Source of the DNA: DAIRET01 sp036795455
GTDB taxonomy: Bacteria > Bacteroidota > Ignavibacteria > Ignavibacteriales > Ignavibacteriaceae
NCBI GenBank assembly: GCA_036795455.1
Contig: DAIRET010000003.1
Span: 1-59,730 of the forward strand
DNA: 59,730 nucleotides
Direction: 5' to 3'
The translations under genes and the position numbers were made by a program. Below the pieces are notes generated by a model that was not told the DNA's origin, searched no databases, and saw nothing but the letters and a program-made list of their open reading frames with translations. Shown here one piece after another: positions 1 to 7,920 of the stretch. The number at the start of each line of letters is the position of its first letter. The first letter of the stretch is position 1.

Positions 1-1
1 A

Positions 2-478
2 CCATTGAGAATTCAATATAAATTCGGTGCCAACTGGGGACTTTCAACTAACACAGGCAGCAACGACAACGAATCTTCAATCGGCACGGATCACTTTATT
101 AATTTACTCCCGAGTTTACTTAGCGCACGTGTTGCTAACACCTGGAGTCAAATGGGTGATCATGACTTATTGGACGTAGTAACCGATGTTCGTGATTTGA
201 ATAGCGGAATACCGGCAGTTTACGCTCTCGGTCAAAACTACCCGAATCCTTTCAACCCGGCTACATCAATCCAGTTCTCGATTCCTCAGGACGGATTGGT
301 TACAATGAAAATATACAATACATTGGGTCAGGAAGTTACGACTTTGGTAAATGAATACATTAACGCAGGAAACCATGTAGTAAACTTTAATGCTGCAGGT
401 TTAACAAGTGGTATTTATTTCTACACAATTACATCAAACGACTTTATTTCAACAAAGAAAATGTTGCTTTTGAAGTAA
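2..478 (+). CDS. C-terminal end of a secreted protein with a type IX secretion sorting domain (5' end outside window)
   Basis: The reading frame is open to the left edge of the window, so only the last 159 or so codons are seen. The final 85 residues form a typical T9SS type A sorting domain: LGQNYPNPFNPATSIQFSIP, then VTMKIYNTLGQEV, then LTSGIYFYTI and a terminal KKMLLLK. In this group of bacteria such domains direct proteins across the outer membrane and are cleaved at the surface. The visible upstream part (about 75 residues) has no fold I recognise, so the cargo function is unknown. A TTG at position 5 could be read as a start, but nothing supports it. A strong terminator follows 20 bases after the stop. 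Confidence 0.9.
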   Translation, partial: PLRIQYKFGANWGLSTNTGSNDNESSIGTDHFINLLPSLLSARVANTWSQMGDHDLLDVVTDVRDLNSGIPAVYALGQNYPNPFNPATSIQFSIPQDGLVTMKIYNTLGQEVTTLVNEYINAGNHVVNFNAAGLTSGIYFYTITSNDFISTKKMLLLK

Positions 479-498
479 TGTAATCACTAATTTACAAT

Positions 499-535
499 AA
501 AGCCGTTCCGCTGAATACCGGAACGGCTTTTTTAT
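499..535 (+). terminator. Rho-independent terminator of the T9SS cargo gene
   Basis: A perfect 12-bp stem (499-510 with 519-530, arm AAAGCCGTTCCG) and an 8-base loop are followed by a T run that begins in the 3' arm. It lies 20 bases after the stop codon at 478. The A-rich left side may also let it work for the convergent minus-strand gene that ends at 552. Confidence 0.92.
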
Positions 536-551
536 TTTAAACCTGTTTAAG

Positions 552-2366
552 TTACTTATTTAAGGCTGCTCTCAACTGGTTATATAGTTCTTTTGCCCCG
601 GGGAAATTTTTATCCGCACTCAAACACTTTTCTGCATACATTAAGGCAGAATTGTAATCATGCTTATTAACATATGCCCCGCTGAGATTAAACAATACCT
701 GTGCATCGTATTGATTGAATGTAAGACTGTGTTTCAAATAATTGAGCGCTTCATCATTGTTGTTCCGGGACAACTCAATAATTCCGAGCCACTTTGTAGA
801 GAAAGCATCTGCATTATACACTAACTGCGATTTTAAAATATTATACGTTTCATCATACTGTTTTCTTGTAAGCAGTTCTTCGGCAAGCATTTTGTAATAT
901 TCGGAAATGAACGGGTACTGGTCTATCAACACCATCATTTCGTACCGGAAAGCCTCAAAATTGTTTTTCGAAAGATAGTATGATGCTGCTTTCCTGTGAG
1001 CGAACTCCCACGAGTACTTGTTGTCCACAACATAAAGAGCAATTGAATCAATAGCCGATTGAGCATTAAACAGTTTCAACATAGCTGCGCTGCTTTTTCT
1101 TTCGCTAAATGGCCAATCATTTCTTAAGACAATAATTCTATATTTCGCGATTGTGGAATCGAGAGGTGAAAAATAAAAAGTATTTAACGCCATACTATCC
1201 TGAACCGATGCCGGAATATTAACGCTTCCCTCCACAGGTATTTTATTATTTTTAAGCATTGTATCGAAAAACGCTTTTCCCATCAGTTGATAACCCGCAA
1301 GTGTAGGGTGCAGATGGTCTACCATTAATTCGGCACCGGTAATTTTATATGGACTATTTTCATTGAAAACAGAATCTACGTTCGCTACCGGAGAACCGTA
1401 CTCTAAAGCAAGTTTTCTTATTATATCGTTTATTTTTTCAGATGCACGGAACCGGAGAGCATCCCTTTCTTTTGCAAGAATGAAAAGCTCTTTTGCGTTA
1501 TCAATATTTCCTTTTTGAAGAAGTGATTCAGCCTCTCTGAATATATCGGAAGCCGTTTTATTACCGTCAATATTTTCCGGGTTGAATGGCGGCTGATCTT
1601 TCAAGTTACATGCAAGGGTTCCAAGTATTACCGGCACGTTTGCTTCTTTCGCCATTTCCATTATGTTCCGCATATTTCCTTCAAATTGATCAAGACCGGC
1701 ATTAAACACTGCTGAATTATATTCAATTAATTGCTCTTTTGCCATGCGCGACATCAGTGTTCCCGATTCGGTTTTGTTTTCTGATGCGAATAACGAAGTA
1801 AGTGATGAAATAAAATTTCTTAATAATTGTGTGGTTCTGTATTCGTTAAGTTTTAGAAGGAGATTCACGAAGAACCTGAATTGCCCAACTGATTCCAATG
1901 AGCCTACTCCAAGCGCACCATAATACTCATTATGACCTGTATAAATAAGCACAAGATCGGGTTTTTGCTCTATTACCCCGGGGAAAAGATCACGCAGTGT
2001 ATAGCTGTTAATCGCCGTTAAAGCAATGTTCACCACTTCAATTGTTCTGCCGGGATAAAGTACTTCAAGGCGTTTTTGAATATATCTCGAAAATGAACCG
2101 TTCGGTGAAAATGGGTAACCTGCTGCACTGCTTTCTCCCATAACAAATACCCTGAAAGCTCCCGGTTTCTTTTCGGCATCAAAAGTATTTTGAATTGAAA
2201 AGGGAAGACTTTTGGTAGTATAAAAATATCTTTTGGCAATATCGTTGTTCAGCATTAATCTTGTTGGTGTGGCATTTACCCATTGTTCATAATTATCACC
2301 ATAGCCGGATAATCGTAAACCCACTTCAAGTAAAACAAAAAACAAAACCGGGATTAATACGAGCAC
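552..2366 (-). CDS. SGNH/GDSL-family hydrolase with C-terminal TPR repeats (5' end probably disrupted)
   Basis: The longest frame with a recognised start begins at a GTG inside the first membrane helix. SGNH blocks are visible: VMGESSAAGYPF (nucleophile Ser about 79), YTGHNEYYG (block III Asn) and DHLHPTLAGY (block V Asp/His). The N terminus is a single hydrophobic anchor, and the last 150 or so residues read as TPR-like helices, so this is probably a membrane-anchored lipase/esterase-like enzyme of unknown substrate. The frame stays open upstream of the GTG for 11 more codons (TGRKNPAWFYF) with no start codon, back to a TAA at 2400-2402. Beyond that TAA the same frame continues to an ATG at 2534 with a Shine-Dalgarno-like AGG. 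The real gene may therefore be 552-2534 with an in-frame stop. Confidence 0.8.
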   Translation of the reverse strand: MLVLIPVLFFVLLEVGLRLSGYGDNYEQWVNATPTRLMLNNDIAKRYFYTTKSLPFSIQNTFDAEKKPGAFRVFVMGESSAAGYPFSPNGSFSRYIQKRLEVLYPGRTIEVVNIALTAINSYTLRDLFPGVIEQKPDLVLIYTGHNEYYGALGVGSLESVGQFRFFVNLLLKLNEYRTTQLLRNFISSLTSLFASENKTESGTLMSRMAKEQLIEYNSAVFNAGLDQFEGNMRNIMEMAKEANVPVILGTLACNLKDQPPFNPENIDGNKTASDIFREAESLLQKGNIDNAKELFILAKERDALRFRASEKINDIIRKLALEYGSPVANVDSVFNENSPYKITGAELMVDHLHPTLAGYQLMGKAFFDTMLKNNKIPVEGSVNIPASVQDSMALNTFYFSPLDSTIAKYRIIVLRNDWPFSERKSSAAMLKLFNAQSAIDSIALYVVDNKYSWEFAHRKAASYYLSKNNFEAFRYEMMVLIDQYPFISEYYKMLAEELLTRKQYDETYNILKSQLVYNADAFSTKWLGIIELSRNNNDEALNYLKHSLTFNQYDAQVLFNLSGAYVNKHDYNSALMYAEKCLSADKNFPGAKELYNQLRAALNK

Positions 2367-2399
2367 AAAGTAAAACCAGGCGGGATTCTTTCTACCGGT

Positions 2400-2534
2400 T
2401 TAAACAGGTAAATCAGTTCTTATTATCTCTTCTATTTCTTTTTTGGTTACCTTATACTTAGCTGCAAGCTCGGCTACTGTAAGGGTGTCCCGCAGTGATA
2501 GAATCTCTTTTCTCTTTTGTTTATTCAAACCCAT
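2400..2534 (-). CDS. 44-codon helix-turn-helix-like ORF, in frame with and directly upstream of the SGNH hydrolase
   Basis: This ORF starts at ATG 2534 with AGG about 7 bases upstream and ends at the TAA at 2400-2402. The peptide begins MGLNKQKRKEILSLRDTL and continues VAELAAKYKVTKKEIEEII, which reads like a small helix-turn-helix segment. It is in the same frame as the hydrolase frame that resumes right after the TAA. I see two readings: a separate leader ORF, or the true N terminus of the hydrolase interrupted by a nonsense codon or sequencing error. The second fits better, because the downstream frame has no usable start before its membrane helix. Confidence 0.5.
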   Translation of the reverse strand: MGLNKQKRKEILSLRDTLTVAELAAKYKVTKKEIEEIIRTDLPV

Positions 2535-2614
2535 TTATTACCTATTGATGTTCATTGCTTTGAGTTTAGTGGCTATTTGTTTATTTTATTAATGAAAAAA
2601 ATGTTGGTTTACCG

Positions 2615-4456
2615 GTGATTAAAATGAATTTCTGCATCATAAAAGTATTATTCTTCTTTGTAACGATATGTGCATTGTCGGCAGCACAAGACGACAATTT
2701 ACCTCTTGCAAAAATAGGAAATTATCAACTATCCGAAAAAGAATATATAGAACGTATTGAATTAACTCCTTTAATCGGAAGAAAATTAAAAGGAGAAAAC
2801 AGGAAGGTTAAAGAAGATTTTTTATACTCTTTAATAGGTGAAAAACTACTTGCAATAGGGGCAAGAGAAGCCCGGCTTGATACTATTGAACTTGTTAAAC
2901 ACTCGTTAATTGAGTTCGAAAAAATGTTTGTAAGGGATGCCCTATACAAAAAAATGATTATTGAACCATCTAAAAAAATTGGCGAAGACTTGTTATCGGG
3001 TTACATAACAGACCCTTCAATTGTTTTTACGGCATTTATTAAATCGGGGTCGACGGATGAGATAAACAGCATATACAACCTATTGAAAATGGGAGCCCCG
3101 TTTGATTCTATATATGTGGAGTTATCCAATCCCAACATAGATACTTTAACCCTGGGAATAGGTAACTTATCCGAAGAAGATGAAGCAAATATTTTTAATG
3201 CACCGTTAAACTCGTTCACTATGCCTGTATTCCTTGAAGGTGAATGGTATATTTTTTCGATAAAGAAAAAATATGACCCGGTGTTTACTCAATCAGCCGG
3301 CTGGGAAGCAGAGTATAAAAGACTTAGAAAAGTAGCCGAAGAGCGTGCCGAGCAAAAACTGTATGATGAATACACAACAGTTTTTTTTGCAGGGAAAAAA
3401 GTAAATGCAAGCGGAAAACTTCTTTCACTTCTTGCAAAGAATATTGAAAGCATGTTGGTTAAAAAACTTGAACGGTTGAATCCCCGCCCGGATAAAATCG
3501 CATTGGAAATAATCGACCTCCTGCAGTTGGAGGATAAAATCGACCGTGACTCATTGGAAATGCCGTACATTCGTCTTGATAAAAAAGAGTACACGTTAAA
3601 AGATTTTATCCGATTTTTTAGGTTTGAACAGTTTGCCGTTACCGAAGTTGATTATAATAAAATAACAGCATTGCTGAATGCAAAAACAAAAAAGTTCATA
3701 GAGCAGGAAATGCTGACTGAAGAAGGTTACCGCTTGAATCTGCACAAAGACCCCGAAGTATTGTACGAGACAAATATGTGGCGTGATAATTACTTATTTA
3801 CGCTTATGAGGAATAAATTTCTCGATTCGACTGAAGCAACGGAAAACGAGTACAAAAAATATTATGAAGAAAATTATAAATCGAAAAAAATCCCGGCAAG
3901 CATAAACATTGTTGAAATATTAACCGACAGCCTTGACCTTGTAGCATTCATTCTTGATGAACTTGAAAATGGAGCGGACATTAAGGAGTTAGCCGGGAAG
4001 TATACTCGACGGGAGTGGACGAAAAAAAACAAAGGTGAATTCGGTTATTTCCCCGTTACAGCACACGGAGAAATCGGGAAAGTTGCATCGCAGATGGAAG
4101 TGGGCGAAATTTACGGTCCCCTTAAAGTTGATGAAGGATATTCTATTTTCAAATTGATCGGTAAAAAAGATGAAACCGAAATAACAACACCGTATGAAAC
4201 AGTAGAAGCTGAAATCATGGATGCGGTTAAGTATAAAAAACTAAATGATGCAATCACGGAATACACAGCGGGTATGGCTTCTAAATTAAATCTCGAAATA
4301 AACACGGAGCAGTTCGATAAAATAAAAATTTCGAATATAAATGCACTCGTATTCAAGCATCTCGGGTTCGGCGGAAAGATAACAGCGGTACCGTTATTAA
4401 CTCCATTTTTTGAATGGGTAAACGAATGGCTCAAAAAAACGGGAGTCAGCTTATAA
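2615..4456 (+). CDS. SurA-like periplasmic peptidyl-prolyl isomerase with two parvulin-type domains
   Basis: An N-terminal signal peptide (ICALSAAQ end) precedes a chaperone-like helical region of about 100 residues. A degenerate parvulin-like domain follows at about residues 130-225 (ending GEWYIFSIKKK). After a helical linker comes a better conserved PPIC domain at about 425-535 (NKGEFGYFPV, GEIYGPLKVDEGYSIFKLIG). This order resembles SurA/PrsA-type folding catalysts for outer-membrane or secreted proteins. The start is uncertain: GTG at 2615 is the longest, and ATG at 2624 is three codons in. Neither has a clear Shine-Dalgarno. It is divergent from the SGNH hydrolase. At 613 residues it is longer than typical SurA. 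Confidence 0.85.
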   Translation: MIKMNFCIIKVLFFFVTICALSAAQDDNLPLAKIGNYQLSEKEYIERIELTPLIGRKLKGENRKVKEDFLYSLIGEKLLAIGAREARLDTIELVKHSLIEFEKMFVRDALYKKMIIEPSKKIGEDLLSGYITDPSIVFTAFIKSGSTDEINSIYNLLKMGAPFDSIYVELSNPNIDTLTLGIGNLSEEDEANIFNAPLNSFTMPVFLEGEWYIFSIKKKYDPVFTQSAGWEAEYKRLRKVAEERAEQKLYDEYTTVFFAGKKVNASGKLLSLLAKNIESMLVKKLERLNPRPDKIALEIIDLLQLEDKIDRDSLEMPYIRLDKKEYTLKDFIRFFRFEQFAVTEVDYNKITALLNAKTKKFIEQEMLTEEGYRLNLHKDPEVLYETNMWRDNYLFTLMRNKFLDSTEATENEYKKYYEENYKSKKIPASINIVEILTDSLDLVAFILDELENGADIKELAGKYTRREWTKKNKGEFGYFPVTAHGEIGKVASQMEVGEIYGPLKVDEGYSIFKLIGKKDETEITTPYETVEAEIMDAVKYKKLNDAITEYTAGMASKLNLEINTEQFDKIKISNINALVFKHLGFGGKITAVPLLTPFFEWVNEWLKKTGVSL

Positions 4457-4806
4457 AACAATGTACGGGTAATGAAAATACAATATTCAATACCCGTGCT
4501 GAATGATTGTCAATTAAGCTTATAAAACCACATAGGATTTCATTTTTGCTGTATGTGTTGGTGTAATGATTGTTATTCGATTTGATTTTTAACAGTGAAA
4601 AAAAATAATTATCAAAAAATCGCTCACTACTTAAAATCCCATTTACCTATTCACCCATTCACCTCTTCTCCCTTTATAATTCTCAAACGGCGCGAAATCT
4701 TTGTTCATGCCGTCATTCATTAAAAAAGCAACTTTGCTATTAACCTTCAGTCTTATATATTTCAATTCAGAATTTAGATAATCAGAAAAGCAATAGAGGC
4801 AGATTA
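4457..4806. other. 350-bp intergenic region before the pduS-like operon
   Basis: No convincing gene is visible. A weak inverted repeat (4465-4471 with 4491-4497, 7 bp, 19-base loop, no T run) follows the isomerase gene and is a poor terminator candidate. A short degenerate tract of CATTTACC/CATTCACC-like units lies near 4638-4665. A promoter-like pair near 4734-4763 is listed separately. Confidence 0.6.
4734..4763 (+). promoter_or_regulatory. candidate Bacteroidota-type promoter for the pduS-like operon
   Basis: TTG (4734-4736), 19 bases, then TATATTTC (4756-4763). This is one mismatch from the Bacteroidota -7 element TAnnTTTG. It lies about 44 bases before the start at 4807, with an AGAGGC element just before that ATG. 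Confidence 0.35.
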
Positions 4807-6120
4807 ATGTCATTGTCCGAAAAGATTTTTAATGCGGGAGTAGTTGGTGCAGGTGGTGCGGGATTTCCCACACATGTTAAAGCAAACTCGAAAGTAGAGT
4901 TTGTACTTGCCAACGGAGCCGAGTGTGAGCCTTTGATTCATAAAGACTTTGAACTGATGGTAAACTACCCCTCCGAAATTGTAAAAGGTTTTCAACTAAT
5001 GCTTGAAAGCGCTTCGGCACGCAAAGGGTATTTCGGAATTAAAAATAAAAATGTAAACGCAATTGAAGCTATAAAACCGCACCTTGAAAAGACAAACATA
5101 GAATTCACCGGTTTGGGCGACTTCTATCCTTCCGGCGATGAATATGAATTGGTTTACGAAGCTACAAAACGGTTAATACCGGCAGCCGGTATTCCGCTTA
5201 ATGTCGGATGTGTTGTAAATAATGTAGAAACTCTTTTTAATGTTGCAAGAGCCGATGCGGGTATCCCGGTTACAGAGAAAATAGTTACAGTAACGGGTGC
5301 TGTAAAAAAACCCTCAACTTTTTTTGTGCCGATTGGAACAACATATAGAGAGGTAATTGAATTTGCCGGCGGAGCAAAAATAAAAGAGTTCGGCGTTTTT
5401 ATCGGTGGTGTAATGATGGGACAATTTACTTTCAACCTGGATGATGTGGTTACAAAAACAACAGCGGGGTTCATTCTTTTACCTGTAGACCATTACCTTG
5501 TTAAAAGAAAAAACCAGCCGGAAAAGAACTGGCACCGGATAGGTAAATCAGCTTGTGATCAATGCAGCTACTGTACTGAATTTTGCCCGCGATACCTGCT
5601 TGGTTACGACGTGCAGCCGCATAAAGTAATGCGTTCACTCGGATTTACAAAAACTGGTGAATCTGTTTGGAACCAGATGGCTGAATTGTGCTGTGCATGT
5701 GGATTGTGTACTCTTTATGCTTGTCCCGAAGACCTATACCCCAAAGAAGCTTGCGACAGGGCGAAAACAGAAATGAGAAAGTCGGGTGTGAAATATGTAC
5801 AGACAAAGCCCGTAAAAGTTCACCCGATGAAAAACGGAAGAAGAGTTCCGTTGAAACAACTAATAAAGAAGTTACGGCTTGATGATTATAATGTTCATAC
5901 GCCGTTTGTAAATAAAATGCCGGAGCCTGAAAGCGTAAAAATATTGTTGAAACAACATATCGGCGAAACAACTGTCCCGGTTGTAAATACAGGTGATAAA
6001 GTGTCGAAAGGGGATTTGATAGCAAAAGTACCGGATGGTAAACTCGGAGCTAATATTCATGCATCCATAAGCGGAACTGTTTCACATGTCGGGGATGGTT
6101 TTATTAGGGTGAGAAGTTAG
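4807..6120 (+). CDS. PduS-like (RnfC-related) Fe-S flavoprotein, putative microcompartment-associated electron-transfer subunit
   Basis: The protein opens with a glycine-rich NAD/FMN-type motif, GVVGAGGAGFPTHVK, and an SLBB-like region in mid-protein. Two ferredoxin-type clusters follow: Cys250, 253, 256 and 260 (CDQCSYCTEFC), then Cys295/296, 298, 301 and 306 (CCACGLCTLYAC). A C-terminal biotinyl-like/barrel-sandwich segment ends it (GDKVSKGDLIAKV, then GANIHASISGTVSHV). This is the layout of PduS, the cobalamin reductase of propanediol-utilisation microcompartments, and it is related to RnfC. At 437 residues it is near the PduS length. The next gene encodes a BMC shell protein, which supports the PduS reading over RnfC; no other rnf gene is adjacent. 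The natural electron acceptor here is unknown. Confidence 0.85.
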   Translation: MSLSEKIFNAGVVGAGGAGFPTHVKANSKVEFVLANGAECEPLIHKDFELMVNYPSEIVKGFQLMLESASARKGYFGIKNKNVNAIEAIKPHLEKTNIEFTGLGDFYPSGDEYELVYEATKRLIPAAGIPLNVGCVVNNVETLFNVARADAGIPVTEKIVTVTGAVKKPSTFFVPIGTTYREVIEFAGGAKIKEFGVFIGGVMMGQFTFNLDDVVTKTTAGFILLPVDHYLVKRKNQPEKNWHRIGKSACDQCSYCTEFCPRYLLGYDVQPHKVMRSLGFTKTGESVWNQMAELCCACGLCTLYACPEDLYPKEACDRAKTEMRKSGVKYVQTKPVKVHPMKNGRRVPLKQLIKKLRLDDYNVHTPFVNKMPEPESVKILLKQHIGETTVPVVNTGDKVSKGDLIAKVPDGKLGANIHASISGTVSHVGDGFIRVRS

Positions 6121-6163
6121 AAGCAAGAAGCGAGAAGTAATTTTAATTGAATAGGAACTAATT

Positions 6164-6718
6164 ATGATAGAAAAAAACTCGATTGGATTGATTGAACTGG
6201 GAAGTATTGCATCCGGTATGCAAGCCGCCGATATAATGCTTAAAACTTCAAATGTAGAACTTATACTTTCGCGGACAATCTGTTCAGGGAAGTATATCAC
6301 CTTAATAGGCGGAGATGTTGCCGCTGTCAATTCGGCAGTTGAAGCCGCAGTTGAATTAGTAGGCTTCGGGGTGATTGATAATTTTGTTATACCGAACGTT
6401 CACAGTGCTATTTTCCCGGCTTTATCCGGGCACACGAATGTTGAAATGCTTGAAGCTCTCGGTATTATAGAATCGTTTTCCGTAGCATCATTAATTGAAG
6501 CGGCTGATGCTGCCGTTAAAGCGGCAAAGGTTGAACTTATCGAAATACGTCTTGCAATGGCTCTCGGCGGGAAAGCATTCTGTACTTTAACAGGTGAAGT
6601 AGCAGCAGTTAGAAGTGCGGTTGATGCCGGCAGCATGGTGATTGAAGAAAAAGGGCTTCTTGTAAATAAAGTTGTTATTCCCCAGCCCCGGCAGGAACTC
6701 CTTTCCGAGATGATTTGA
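6164..6718 (+). CDS. tandem-domain bacterial microcompartment shell protein (BMC-T, PduT-like)
   Basis: Two BMC folds are fused: residues about 5-88 (GLIELGSIASGMQAADIMLK, then GGDVAAVNSAVEAA) and about 97-180 (ALGIIESFSVASLIEAADAA, then LTGEVAAVRSAVDAG). Cys40 in RTICSGKY sits where PduT proteins carry the pore cysteine that binds a [4Fe-4S] cluster. PduT and PduS are partners in the propanediol system, and the gene order here (pduS-like, then pduT-like) matches. It lies 43 bases after the pduS-like gene and starts at ATG 6164 with AGGA upstream. Hexameric BMC-H and pentameric BMC-P genes are absent from the window, so any shell must use proteins encoded elsewhere. Confidence 0.9.
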   Translation: MIEKNSIGLIELGSIASGMQAADIMLKTSNVELILSRTICSGKYITLIGGDVAAVNSAVEAAVELVGFGVIDNFVIPNVHSAIFPALSGHTNVEMLEALGIIESFSVASLIEAADAAVKAAKVELIEIRLAMALGGKAFCTLTGEVAAVRSAVDAGSMVIEEKGLLVNKVVIPQPRQELLSEMI

Positions 6719-6724
6719 TGCGCG

Positions 6725-7252
6725 ATGAATAAAGTAGTAACAGTTTTCGGCAGTTCTATTCCTACAATTGGGGAACCGGAATATGAAACCGCATATCAAT
6801 TGGGAAAGATGCTCGCACGGGAAGGTTTTGATGTTTGTACTGGCGGTTACCGGGGTGTTATGGATGCGGTATCAAAAGGAGCTGTTGAACTCGGAAGCAA
6901 AGCAATCGGGGTAACCGTTACAACCTTTAAGGCGAAACCGAGCCGCCATCTAACAGAAGAAATAAAATGTACTTCTCTATTTGAAAGGATAACAAAATTA
7001 ATTCAAACCGGTGATGCGTTTATTATTTTGGAAGGCGGTACCGGGACGCTGCTTGAATTGGCGGCAGTATGGGAGTTTGCGAATAAGGGAGTTGAAAAGG
7101 AAAAACCGGTGGCGTGTCATTCGGCAATGTGGGAAAAGATTGTCGGTGTAATGGAGGAAAGAATTCTTATTGAGAAGCGGAAAGCGGGATTAATCAAATG
7201 CTTTAGCTCAATTGAAGATTGCGTTACCCATATAAAAACGGGGTTGATGTAA
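6725..7252 (+). CDS. LOG-family Rossmann-fold protein (possible nucleotide phosphoribohydrolase)
   Basis: The fold motifs of the LOG/lysine-decarboxylase-like family are present: GGYRGVMDAVSKGA (cf. GGGxxGxM) and EGGTGTLLELA (cf. PGGxGTxxE, with Glu in place of the usual Pro). Known LOG proteins release the base from nucleoside 5'-monophosphates. The 175-residue length is that of small stand-alone members. The start at ATG 6725 lies 6 bases after the stop of the BMC-T gene, so the two are almost certainly co-transcribed. Whether the product acts with the microcompartment is unknown. Confidence 0.8.
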   Translation: MNKVVTVFGSSIPTIGEPEYETAYQLGKMLAREGFDVCTGGYRGVMDAVSKGAVELGSKAIGVTVTTFKAKPSRHLTEEIKCTSLFERITKLIQTGDAFIILEGGTGTLLELAAVWEFANKGVEKEKPVACHSAMWEKIVGVMEERILIEKRKAGLIKCFSSIEDCVTHIKTGLM

Positions 7253-7270
7253 GATATTTATCAAATTTAA

Positions 7271-7301
7271 TTGCGTTTTAATTAACTTAGTTTTAGTTTT
7301 G
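7271..7301 (+). promoter_or_regulatory. candidate Bacteroidota-type promoter for the sigma/anti-sigma operon
   Basis: TTG (7271-7273), exactly 20 bases, then TAGTTTTG (7294-7301), a full match to TAnnTTTG. It is 31 bases before the TTG start of the sigma factor gene, and the same spacing recurs before greA and the zinc-ribbon gene. Confidence 0.55.
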
Positions 7302-7332
7302 CAATTAATAATAAAAAACTCGGAGTTTTAGA

Positions 7333-7920
7333 TTGGCAGTCGGTTTATCATCTCTAACAGATATAGAAGTGCTTCAAAGAGTAGCGAATTATGATTCGCG
7401 GGCGCTTGAAACTTTATATAATCGATATTCACCGCTTCTTTATTCTTTAATTAAAAAAATAGTTGAAGACCCGAAGGAAGCAGAAACTATTTTGATTGAT
7501 GTTTTTGTTATAGTATGGCAAAAAATCAATTTCTTTGATTTCAAAACCTCTAATGCTTATTGCTGGCTTGTTACCCTTGCACGAAACAAGGCTATTGATA
7601 CGGCGAGAAGAAAAAGAAACGGTGAAAGCAGTTACCCGGTTTATAACGACGAGTATGAGAACAATTATATCCTTCCGCATCTTTCACCCCAAATAGATGA
7701 CCTTGATTTGAAAACCGCTTCAAGTATAAGAGAAAATATTGAAGATGCACTTCACAAACTTACCGATGCCCAGCAGTATGTTTTATACCTCGGTTATTAT
7801 GAAGGCTTAACAATAAGTGAAATCTCGCAGAGATTAAAAATACCGGTTCAAACTGTAAAATCTAAAATCCAGGTTGCACTCGAAAGTCTTAAAGATAATC
7901 TTTTGAAGGGAGAAGAATAA
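7333..7920 (+). CDS. sigma-70 family RNA polymerase sigma factor, ECF type
   Basis: Region 2 is visible at about residues 20-95 (LYNRYSPLLYSLIKKIVED, then WLVTLARNKAIDTARRKR). Region 4 is at about 135-190 with a helix-turn-helix (YYEGLTISEISQRLKIP, then QTVKSKIQVALESL). The protein would direct RNA polymerase to a dedicated promoter set. The start is TTG at 7333, supported by CGGAG 7 bases upstream; no ATG is available nearby. The stop overlaps the next start (TAATG), so it is translationally coupled to an RskA-like anti-sigma factor, the arrangement of SigK/RskA pairs. Confidence 0.92.
   Translation: MAVGLSSLTDIEVLQRVANYDSRALETLYNRYSPLLYSLIKKIVEDPKEAETILIDVFVIVWQKINFFDFKTSNAYCWLVTLARNKAIDTARRKRNGESSYPVYNDEYENNYILPHLSPQIDDLDLKTASSIRENIEDALHKLTDAQQYVLYLGYYEGLTISEISQRLKIPVQTVKSKIQVALESLKDNLLKGEE

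Noticed and set aside
4636..4668. CATTTACC/CATTCACC-like tandem tract
   Set aside because: Only about three imperfect units and no coding or regulatory context; below what I would call a repeat feature.
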